A DNA stretch of 19,712 nucleotides. Origin: Candidatus Levyibacteriota bacterium. GTDB taxonomy: Bacteria > Patescibacteriota > Microgenomatia > Levybacterales > UBA12049. The DNA lies in the NCBI GenBank assembly GCA_023245515.1, contig JAHFKE010000020.1, positions 1 to 19,712 of the forward strand, in the 5' to 3' direction. Positions 13,995-19,712 of this stretch are shown here, one piece after another (within the stretch, counting starts at the first letter, position 1; the number at the start of each line of letters is the position of its first letter). The position numbers and the translations under genes are program-made. Under the pieces are notes generated by a model, which was given only the letters and a program-made list of their open reading frames with translations, made no database searches and was not told the origin of the DNA.

Positions 13995-15302
13995 CTACTC
14001 TTTGGCCATGGTTAACTTGTAGCCACGGGTTCTTACGGTCACAACTTCATAAGGACTACTCTGTTCGCGCAGCTTCATGCGGACCCGGGCGACAAGTCGA
14101 TCTATTGCCCAGTCAGAAACCCCGAACTCATGATATTCAGGCCATACTGTCTCAATAATCTTATCTCGCTCTGAAATCTCACCGATGCGAGATTTGAGCA
14201 TGCTAAAAAGTAGGTTTTCTTTACGAGTCAAATGGTCCACCTTGCTCTTCTTAGTCTGCTCCTGTTGCACTTGAAGCAAGAATCTTTCAAAAAGACTGCT
14301 GAAAACAATAAGCTTCCCTTCCGCTTCGTGAACAAAGCCCGTATCCCAAAGATAGGAACTGCGCTCCCTATCTTCCTTCGAAACCTCCTTGCCTTTGGCA
14401 ATGTCAAGAAGGACTCTTTTCTCATCTTTTCCCAAACTTTCCCAGAGTTCTTCTGACTGCAGAGTAATCCTCTCGTCTTTAAGAAGTATGGCAAGCAGGT
14501 TTGATTCATCAGAGACCGATCCTTCCTTATCCTCATTAAGTACGACCAAGGCAAGCTGCAAATACTGTACATAACCCCCGCTCATATCAAAAAGTGCCTT
14601 TTCAGCAAGTGTGGGGAGACTAAAGTGATACCGTCTGCAATACTCGCTATAAATAATCCCCATACCCTTTTGGTCGATAGGCTTTACGTACATCATTTGG
14701 GCAAGAACAGACAGGAGTGTGCGAGAAAGAGGGAACATACTTCTGAGACTCCTATAACTCGTGAAGACAAAAGACAATTTTCCATGCGCAGCATCTCGAA
14801 GGCCTTCTAAGTTATCAAAAAAGGATGGGTTAAATTTGTCTTTCAGTCGGTCAAAGCGCAGAAAAAAGATTGTCGGAAACATGTCGCTTTCAACGATAAG
14901 AGAGGATGCTTGTCGTATATTATCGATGACGATAAATAAATCCTGGGACTGAATACTCTTGTCAAACAATGCAGTTATCTTCTTCTTTGTTTTGGGATTC
15001 AGATCTGATGCTTGAACCGCATCAACAATCCGCTTGAGCGTTAAGGTCCAAAATGGATAAAGCTCTAGCTCTACTAAGTCGTTAAGGTCAACAGTAATAA
15101 AAAGATGCTTTTCTTGTGGATCTATATACGTGGTTATTATGTCTTTGTGATTCAGGAAGAAGCGCAGGAAATGACTGATACCTACCCGCTTCATACCAAC
15201 CAGATTGACGCACTGACGCTGCTGGAGGTACCTGCCTAACGCCTCCGCATCCTTCTTGTGAAACTCTATCGGATAAGCAGCCTCAGCCACAGATGTACTC
15301 AT
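13995..15302 (-). CDS. P-loop-like (STAND/AAA-type) protein with C-terminal OmpR/PhoB winged helix; putative regulator
   Basis: A 435-residue protein in two parts. Residues about 10-350 resemble an archaeal-type or STAND ATPase: a phosphate-loop-like NLVGMKRVGISHFLRFF (33-49), LFIVIDN (122-128) in Walker B position, SFVFTSYRSL (177-186) as a sensor-like strand, and helical segments after it. In the P-loop (G36-S43) the lysine of GxxxxGKS is replaced by Ile, so ATP hydrolysis is doubtful. Residues about 356-432 are an OmpR/PhoB-type winged-helix DNA-binding domain: LTRKENLLFSML..., WAIDRLVARVRMKL and the wing VVTVRTRGYKLT. It has no receiver domain. It directly precedes the acyl-CoA dehydrogenase with a 1-nt gap and is divergent from pgk, so it may control its own operon, pgk, or both. 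The promoter lies at 15312-15340; AAGGA just before the ATG could add a weak ribosome-binding site. Confidence 0.85.
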   Translation of the reverse strand: MSTSVAEAAYPIEFHKKDAEALGRYLQQRQCVNLVGMKRVGISHFLRFFLNHKDIITTYIDPQEKHLFITVDLNDLVELELYPFWTLTLKRIVDAVQASDLNPKTKKKITALFDKSIQSQDLFIVIDNIRQASSLIVESDMFPTIFFLRFDRLKDKFNPSFFDNLEGLRDAAHGKLSFVFTSYRSLRSMFPLSRTLLSVLAQMMYVKPIDQKGMGIIYSEYCRRYHFSLPTLAEKALFDMSGGYVQYLQLALVVLNEDKEGSVSDESNLLAILLKDERITLQSEELWESLGKDEKRVLLDIAKGKEVSKEDRERSSYLWDTGFVHEAEGKLIVFSSLFERFLLQVQQEQTKKSKVDHLTRKENLLFSMLKSRIGEISERDKIIETVWPEYHEFGVSDWAIDRLVARVRMKLREQSSPYEVVTVRTRGYKLTMAKE

Positions 15303-15311
15303 AGCATCCTT

Positions 15312-15340
15312 ATTTTAAACCTAAAGACTGCAATTTACAA
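15312..15340 (-). promoter_or_regulatory. Predicted promoter of the regulator - acyl-CoA dehydrogenase operon
   Basis: On the minus strand TTGTAA (15335-15340), 17 bp, TAAAAT (15312-15317), 9 nt before the ATG. The -35 box is part of a CAATTTACAATTG repeat stretch, so the repeat may supply the promoter element. The intergenic region 15303-15434 also drives pgk in the other direction. Confidence 0.55.
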
Positions 15341-15401
15341 TTGACAACTCAATCCCTCTTTTCAAAAAGTGGAATTTATAGAAATAAGCGCATAGACCAT
15401 A

Positions 15402-15410
15402 TGCTATACT
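15402..15410 (+). promoter_or_regulatory. Predicted extended -10 promoter of pgk
   Basis: TG-C-TATACT with hexamer 15405-15410. No good -35 box at 16-18 bp. Predicted start near 15417 gives a leader of about 18 nt. A purine-rich AGAGGGAG (15412-15419) is about 15 nt from the ATG, too far for a normal Shine-Dalgarno site, and can pair with the following TTCTCT. Confidence 0.5.
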
Positions 15411-15434
15411 GAGAGGGAGTTCTCTTTCTGTCCC

Positions 15435-16616
15435 ATGAAATTCATCGACGAAGTTGCCATCTCGCACAAAAAGATTCTCCTCCGTGTAGACTTTAACGTC
15501 TCACTCAACCCCAACCATTCTATTTCCGATGACGCTAGAATAAAACAATCAATCCCCACAATCGAATACCTTCTTAAGCATCACAACAAGCTCATTCTTA
15601 TTGCCCACCTGGGAGAACCTGAAAAAAGAAGTTCTAAAGATTCACTCATACCGATTGCCAGACGTCTCCACGACTACCTGCCTCACTATAAAATCCGTCT
15701 TGTGGACGATTTCACAAAAGACCAAAGCCGAATTGATTACCAAAAGGACGATGAGATCATTCTTCTTGAAAATATCCGTTTTTATCCAGGTGAACAAGCA
15801 AATGATCCTGAATTTAGCAAAAAACTCGCGTCTCTAGGAGAGCTTTATGTTAATGATGCGTTTGGCGTCTCACACCGCAAATCCGCCTCAGTCATAGGCC
15901 TACCGACCCTCCTCCCCTCTTACGGAGGCTTACTCTTAAAAAAGGAGATGGCCATGATTGGCAAGGCCATGGAACATCCGGTCAAACCCTTTGTGGCAAT
16001 CATGGGAGGTATGAAGATCTCAACAAAAATCAAGTTCATCACAAAGTTGGTAACAGTTGCCGACTATCTCCTTTTGGGTGGGGGCATTGCCAATACGCTA
16101 CTTATGGCACAGGGACACAAGCTGGGCAATAGTCTGGTTTCACATGAAGATATAAGCGAAGCAAAGAAGATCCTCACCCTTGCTAACGAAAAGGGTACAC
16201 ATATTCTCCTTCCTGCAGATTTTGTCGTTGGCAAGAATCAGGACAGCAAAGAAAGTAGTGTTGTAAAAATAGATGGGGTAAAAGACGATGAGCAGATTCT
16301 TGACATCGGACCTGAAACGGAAGCAGAATTCGGAGCCGTGATTGATAAGGCGGGTACCATCATCTGGAACGGTCCTGTGGGCTATATGGAAAATCCTGTT
16401 TTTAAACGAGGCACAGACTTCCTTTACTATGCAATTACACAGAATACAAAAGCTACCTCAGTGGTCGGAGGGGGCGATACCCTGGCCGCAATTGCGAAGA
16501 AGGAGTATTTGGAGAAGATTACCCATATCTCAACAGGTGGAGGCGCGATGCTGGAGTTTATCGAAAATGGTACCCTCCCCGGCATTGAAGCGCTCAAAAA
16601 GGCTAAAAGCGCTTAA
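15435..16616 (+). CDS. pgk: Phosphoglycerate kinase
   Basis: A 393-residue glycolytic kinase that transfers phosphate from 1,3-bisphosphoglycerate to ADP, of normal bacterial length. Visible: LLRVDFNVSL (15-24, substrate-binding D19 and N21), R35, H58 in AHLGEP, NIRFYPGE (R115), SHRKSAS (R148), GGMKISTKI (nucleotide-site K194), WNGPVGYME (311-319) and GGGDTLAA (346-353). Two deviations stand out. The 3-phosphoglycerate-binding HLGR sequence reads HLGE here (E61 in place of Arg), and GGAKVSDK reads GGMKISTK. The neighbouring EKR residues might compensate. It is transcribed alone from an extended -10 promoter and ends in an intrinsic terminator that overlaps its last codons, directly before the DedA-family promoter. 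Catalytic competence is likely given the otherwise complete motif set. Confidence 0.96.
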   Translation: MKFIDEVAISHKKILLRVDFNVSLNPNHSISDDARIKQSIPTIEYLLKHHNKLILIAHLGEPEKRSSKDSLIPIARRLHDYLPHYKIRLVDDFTKDQSRIDYQKDDEIILLENIRFYPGEQANDPEFSKKLASLGELYVNDAFGVSHRKSASVIGLPTLLPSYGGLLLKKEMAMIGKAMEHPVKPFVAIMGGMKISTKIKFITKLVTVADYLLLGGGIANTLLMAQGHKLGNSLVSHEDISEAKKILTLANEKGTHILLPADFVVGKNQDSKESSVVKIDGVKDDEQILDIGPETEAEFGAVIDKAGTIIWNGPVGYMENPVFKRGTDFLYYAITQNTKATSVVGGGDTLAAIAKKEYLEKITHISTGGGAMLEFIENGTLPGIEALKKAKSA

Positions 16617-16623
16617 TTTTTTT
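16588..16623 (+). terminator. Intrinsic terminator overlapping the pgk stop codon
   Basis: AAGCGCT (16588-16594) pairs exactly with AGCGCTT (16608-16614) around a 13-nt loop, followed by AA and a run of seven T (16617-16623). The right arm includes the first base of the pgk stop codon. The loop is long for an ideal terminator, so strength is uncertain. Confidence 0.6.
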
Positions 16624-16624
16624 C

Positions 16625-16633
16625 TGCTATAAT
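16625..16633 (+). promoter_or_regulatory. Extended -10 promoter of the DedA-family gene, leaderless
   Basis: TG-C-TATAAT with hexamer 16628-16633 immediately after the pgk terminator T-tract. Exactly 6 nt separate it from the ATG at 16640, so the A of the start codon is the predicted +1. No -35 box or Shine-Dalgarno site is apparent. Confidence 0.65.
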
Positions 16634-16639
16634 AAATTT

Positions 16640-17293
16640 ATGTTTGAACTTTCTCACTGGGTAGAACTATATGGGGCGACTGTCGGATACTCAGTTATCA
16701 CCGGCATAATTTTTGCAGAAACAGGCTTATTCTTCGGCTTTTTTCTTCCCGGAGACAGCATTCTCTTTCCCGCCGGACTATTGGCATCACAAGGATATCT
16801 CAACATCTACGTTCTTTGCTCCCTGGTTTTTGTAGCATCTGTCGCGGGCAATCTCGTAGGTTACGGCTTCGGTAAGCAGTTTGGCAAAAGACTGTTTTAT
16901 AGTAGTGAGTCGGTCTTTTTCCATAAAGACCATATTTTGCGGGCAAAGAAATTTTATGACAAGCATGGTGGCAAAACCATCATCCTTGCTCGCTTCCTCC
17001 CGATCATCAGAACTTTTGGACCTATCATTGCAGGTATCAGCGAGATGAATTTATCGAAATTTATTCTTTATAGTGCCATTGGAGGAGCTGCCTGGGCGAT
17101 CGGCCTTCCCGTTGCAGGATTTTATCTTGGAAAATTTATCCCCGATGTCGATAAATTCCTCTTGCCTATCATTTTACTGGTTATCTTCCTCTCCATTCTT
17201 CCTGCTCTTATAGAACTAGTGAGGACAAAAGAAAGAAGAGTCGCCCTCGTATCACATGCCCACCGCTTGCTAAAACGCAAAAGAACTAAGTAA
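16640..17293 (+). CDS. DedA/VTT-family membrane protein
   Basis: A 217-residue polytopic membrane protein of the DedA (SNARE-associated/VTT) family, implicated in lipid carrier recycling and membrane homeostasis. The family signatures are present: FAETGLFFGFFLPGDSIL (25-42, with E27, P37, G38, D39) in the first re-entrant loop, GNLVGYGFGKQFG (70-82), and ARFLPIIRTFGPIIAG (117-132), which holds the key Arg118 and Arg124. Hydrophobic segments run at about 14-48, 52-75, 140-166 and 172-192. The C-terminal 24 residues are strongly basic and cytoplasmic (KERR...LLKRKRTK). The gene has its own leaderless promoter directly after pgk. Its last 8 bases overlap the 3' end of the opposing DUF475 gene. 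Confidence 0.92.
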   Translation: MFELSHWVELYGATVGYSVITGIIFAETGLFFGFFLPGDSILFPAGLLASQGYLNIYVLCSLVFVASVAGNLVGYGFGKQFGKRLFYSSESVFFHKDHILRAKKFYDKHGGKTIILARFLPIIRTFGPIIAGISEMNLSKFILYSAIGGAAWAIGLPVAGFYLGKFIPDVDKFLLPIILLVIFLSILPALIELVRTKERRVALVSHAHRLLKRKRTK

Positions 17294-18200
17294 TGGCCCT
17301 TTTTGATTTGAAGAAAAAGTAGAGAACTACGCCAACTGTCGTTATAGGAGAAAGCCAGTTCGGAATAGCGAACCCAAAACTCTCCAGGACCATAATAACA
17401 CCCAAAAGAAAAATCGAATACATAGCACCGTTCTTAAGATAGATATACTTCTTTATCCTCTCTATATTGCTAACGGTCAGCTGACGCACTACAAAGGCTC
17501 CCAGGCCATTCCCTAGAAGTATCAGGGGCACAGACAGAGTAAACGCAAAAGCACCCAGAACACCGTCCAAAGAAAAGGTTGCATCAATGATCATCAAGAA
17601 AAATATTTTGCTCGTATCGGATAGCTGACTATCAGGCTTGAGAAGCTCTTTCTCTTGCTTTTCCGCGTTTTCGCTAAATCCATGAGTAATAAAGAACGCT
17701 GTCGACCCGAGAACTGCCCCAAAAGCCATCATGGGGTGCACTTTTAGAGCAAGCCAAACAATTACAGCAAGGACGATTGAGACGACAGCAAAGAACCAGA
17801 CGCCCTGCCTATGAAAGAATCGCTCCCCTACCAGGCCGTAATGCTTCTTTTCCAAAAACAACCAATTGCAAAACAGGAAGATAAGAAATACGCCACCACC
17901 CACCAATAAAATCGGTGCAGCTTTTTCAATTGCCTCGTGGATAGAAGGGTCATTGCTAAAAGTCGCTGTTAGTGCACCAATTGGCCCCAGACTTGGCACC
18001 GTAGCCCAAACAATAGTCCATGGCAAAAGCCCTCGTACCAAAAAAACGGCAACCAGAAGTCCCCACCAAAGGAACCACTGACGTGCCTTTTGTCCCATCC
18101 GAGACAACACCTCTGCATTAATAATCGCATTATCAATACTCGAGATTGTCTCAAACAAGCAAAGACCTAAAACTATGAGAAGAAGTGAAAAGATATCCAT
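17286..18200 (-). CDS. DUF475 family integral membrane protein (TerC-like)
   Basis: A 304-residue multi-pass membrane protein. ETISSIDNAIINA (17-29, with E17 and D23) and DATFSLDGVLGAFAFT (206-221, with D206 and D212) are the paired acidic intramembrane motifs of the DUF475/TerC group, which is linked to metal-ion handling and export-site functions. Other helices are seen at about 45-60, 96-115, 135-155, 157-172, 224-240, 260-275 and 285-298. A short charged loop (176-197) separates the two halves. It shares an 8-bp overlap with the convergent DedA gene. It is 94 bp downstream of the DUF4012 gene on the same strand; that gap is filled by an AATTG-type inverted repeat. No clear promoter of its own was found. 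Transport substrate unknown. Confidence 0.88.
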   Translation of the reverse strand: MDIFSLLLIVLGLCLFETISSIDNAIINAEVLSRMGQKARQWFLWWGLLVAVFLVRGLLPWTIVWATVPSLGPIGALTATFSNDPSIHEAIEKAAPILLVGGGVFLIFLFCNWLFLEKKHYGLVGERFFHRQGVWFFAVVSIVLAVIVWLALKVHPMMAFGAVLGSTAFFITHGFSENAEKQEKELLKPDSQLSDTSKIFFLMIIDATFSLDGVLGAFAFTLSVPLILLGNGLGAFVVRQLTVSNIERIKKYIYLKNGAMYSIFLLGVIMVLESFGFAIPNWLSPITTVGVVLYFFFKSKRAIT

Positions 18201-18213
18201 AAAAATTTATTTT

Positions 18214-18277
18214 CTATTGGCCATCTGCCATTTTCCATTCTATTGCCCAATGGCTTAATTTGCAAATGGCAATTGGG
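18214..18277. repeat. Imperfect inverted repeat of the CCAATT/GCCATTT family
   Basis: GCCATTT (18227-18233) and AAATGGC (18264-18270) are exact complements within a longer imperfect inverted repeat that also contains ATTGGCC, ATTGCCCAAT and CAATTGGGG. It lies in the 94-bp gap between the DUF4012 and DUF475 genes. A related short stretch with ATTGGTCATT and ATTGGCCATT occupies the ruvA-ruvB gap. Confidence 0.55.
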
Positions 18278-18294
18278 GCTGAGGGATAAGGAAA

Positions 18295-19712
18295 TTATTT
18301 TTTTGAAAATTCCAGCCTGATATTTTTGTCTTCGGACAAGTTTGCGGAATAAACAAACTTGCCTCCGAGATCGCGCCCTTGACTATCTGACTTGACCAAT
18401 GCAAAAACTGCAGGGTAAGAAACAAAAAGCGAATATGGGTCACTATCTGTACCCGGCTGCTTAAAGATGCTCAGATCATAAGAGAAGAATGGTTTTTCAA
18501 TAGCAATAGACTGAGGGATTGCGTAGGTTATCCCAACCGTCTTTGTACTCCCAGCCGGAACAATAAGAAGAAAGCCCACGACCTCCTTCTCTTTTATTTT
18601 GACCTTTTCCACCTCAAGCTCGGAAGGCGGAACAAAGTCTTTCTTTGTAAAAATCCCAGGATCAGTTATTGCCGGTACTGTCCCCAATTCTTTTCCGTCA
18701 ATTTGCACCGCCTGAAGCGAAGCGCTTGCAGGAAGAATGAAGCGGACATAATTCTTGTAGTCTCCGCCAAATATACTGTCTTTTTTGCTTGTGTTTTCAT
18801 AGGTAACAGTCGCCGTCGTCTGATAATCCCCCGTCTCATCAATTACCCCATCCTGCCTAATGGAACGCTTTAAATAATAGTTCGTCTTATTAGCGCCAAC
18901 ATTTGCGTCAATCAGACCAAAGAAATCATGGATTGAATTTTCTTCCGTCAATCTTCCGTCCCACAAAGATGAAGAGAGATTATTAACGGTAAAAAGATTC
19001 TGGATACCTCGATCTGAAAAAGAGAAAAGCACATGCTTTTCACCTACTGATTCTGCTGTTTTCGCAAGAAGCTTCTGGTAGGGAATATTTTTACCTTCTG
19101 ACAAGGTGGCGACAAGAGAGCTAGTAAGTGCTCGCAGGAAGTCTTTTTTTTGCGTTGAGCCAGGAAAAAAATCTTTCTCAGCATGTGTCTGCGTCAAAAG
19201 ATAGAAATTGTCTGCCGTTACTGTTTCCTTGTAGTCATCAAGCGTAACCGAACCAAGAACCGAGAGAATGTTCTTCAAAAAGTCTGTGTCTATGGCAATA
19301 ACCCCATCAGCCGTCTGTCCTGTTTCCAGCTTGAGAAATCGCAGAGCCTCGGCCGCACTCTCGGGAAAGTCTGGATTAAAGTTACTATCTCTAAGAAACC
19401 AATGTGACGCGCCAAGATACCGCCTGAGGCCATAGGGAGCCTCTACATGCGTACTAAGCTTACCATCTGCGTCATACACGTCGTGTACCTGAAATTTGCC
19501 CACTTTACCATTCTCCATACTTAGAACTGCATACGACCCGATAAAGCCTCCCCCAGGCCGCAGCTCCATGTTATTCTGAAAAAGAACAAGGTAATTTTTC
19601 TTACCTTCAAATCCAAGAAGAACCGGCCACGCATCAGCGGTATTCTCAAAAAGCTTAATAGCCGGCTCCATCTCAGTCAGCTTCGCAAGAACAACTTTTG
19701 GAAGCTGCCCCT
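18295..19712 (-). CDS. DUF4012 domain protein (partial, N-terminus beyond the window)
   Basis: A 472-codon fragment; the frame stays open to the right edge (GQLPKVVLAKLTEMEPAI...), so the internal ATG at 19671 is not the start. The signature KNYLVLFQNNMELRPGGGFIGSY is that of DUF4012, a large domain common in CPR bacteria and Actinobacteria, usually in membrane-anchored surface proteins near polysaccharide genes. Further visible parts are SHWFLRDSNFNPDFPESAAEAL, AIDTDFLKNIL and, towards the end, a beta-rich region (TATVTYENTS..., FVYSANLSEDKNIRLEFSKK). The N-terminal membrane anchor expected for the family would lie in the missing part. Activity is unknown; a role in cell-surface glycan handling is inferred from the family. 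Downstream on the same strand is DUF475. Confidence 0.9.
   Translation of the reverse strand, partial: GQLPKVVLAKLTEMEPAIKLFENTADAWPVLLGFEGKKNYLVLFQNNMELRPGGGFIGSYAVLSMENGKVGKFQVHDVYDADGKLSTHVEAPYGLRRYLGASHWFLRDSNFNPDFPESAAEALRFLKLETGQTADGVIAIDTDFLKNILSVLGSVTLDDYKETVTADNFYLLTQTHAEKDFFPGSTQKKDFLRALTSSLVATLSEGKNIPYQKLLAKTAESVGEKHVLFSFSDRGIQNLFTVNNLSSSLWDGRLTEENSIHDFFGLIDANVGANKTNYYLKRSIRQDGVIDETGDYQTTATVTYENTSKKDSIFGGDYKNYVRFILPASASLQAVQIDGKELGTVPAITDPGIFTKKDFVPPSELEVEKVKIKEKEVVGFLLIVPAGSTKTVGITYAIPQSIAIEKPFFSYDLSIFKQPGTDSDPYSLFVSYPAVFALVKSDSQGRDLGGKFVYSANLSEDKNIRLEFSKK

Noticed and set aside
13535..14158. 207-codon open frame on + across the start of the acyl-CoA dehydrogenase gene and the end of the regulator gene
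   Set aside because: It lies antisense to two well-supported genes with clear domain motifs, and its translation shows no recognisable domain or promoter.
15341..15346. Perfect TTGACA on + as a -35 box for pgk
   Set aside because: No -10-like hexamer lies 15-19 bp downstream; the extended -10 of pgk is about 58 bp away. The match is explained by the CAATT repeat stretch.
15412..15419. AGAGGGAG as Shine-Dalgarno site of pgk
   Set aside because: It is about 15 nt from the ATG, beyond the normal spacing, and lies at the predicted transcription start.
18295..19671. Complete DUF4012 gene starting at the ATG at 19671
   Set aside because: The frame is open to the window edge, the upstream codons read as continuous protein, and the family normally has an N-terminal membrane anchor that is absent here.
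1..19712. CRISPR array, tRNA or rRNA genes, insertion sequence
   Set aside because: No regularly spaced direct repeats, no cloverleaf or rRNA-like sequence in the intergenic gaps, and no transposase-like ORF were seen. The palindromic element at 9564-9709 carries no gene.

Overview
The window looks like a chromosomal segment of a Candidate Phyla Radiation (Patescibacteria) bacterium, most plausibly from the Microgenomates side. The argument rests on gene content and style: a DUF4012 surface protein, a DUF475/TerC-like membrane protein, small single-domain exported proteins of no clear family, a compact ValRS without the C-terminal coiled-coil arm, very short intergenic gaps, and (CA)AATTG-rich intergenic repeats. 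This is inference from recognisable families; no rRNA or marker tree is available here.

Layout. (1) 1-4.3 kb, accessory: the tail of an unidentified + strand gene, an unknown 301-residue protein (-), a 743-residue right-handed beta-helix/tailspike-like protein (-), and a divergently transcribed secreted fibronectin-III-like protein (+). The last two share a 130-bp region with overlapping promoters, and unlike most other genes here both have good Shine-Dalgarno sites. (2) 4.3-7.4 kb, an operon-like minus-strand cluster for Holliday-junction processing: ruvC, an isoprenylcysteine-methyltransferase-like membrane protein, ruvA, ruvB, then a small HExxH protein. (3) 7.5-9.5 kb: a membrane-anchored SGNH-type hydrolase and rplY (bL25, long form) on +, and a TM+TPR protein on -. 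(4) 9.56-9.71 kb: a 146-bp highly palindromic repeat element ending 4 bp from the valS stop. (5) 9.7-15.3 kb, minus strand: valS, and a two-gene unit of a P-loop-like/winged-helix regulator and a large acyl-CoA dehydrogenase resembling actinobacterial FadE5-type enzymes. (6) 15.4-17.3 kb: pgk and a DedA-family gene on +. (7) 17.3-19.7 kb: DUF475 and DUF4012 genes on -, the latter running off the window end.

The most notable global signal is promoter/start geometry. Many genes have a recognisable -10 box (several extended, TG-N-TANNNT) only 6-12 nt upstream of the ATG and no Shine-Dalgarno site, so their mRNAs are predicted to be leaderless or nearly so. The tailspike-like and secreted FN3-like genes are the clear exceptions.

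Most intriguing loci: the Lys-less P-loop regulator coupled to an acyl-CoA dehydrogenase in a genome type not expected to perform beta-oxidation; the palindromic element downstream of valS; the 9-bp dyad around the ruvC start; and the stand-alone tailspike-like protein with its divergent secreted partner. No CRISPR array, rRNA, tRNA or transposase was seen.
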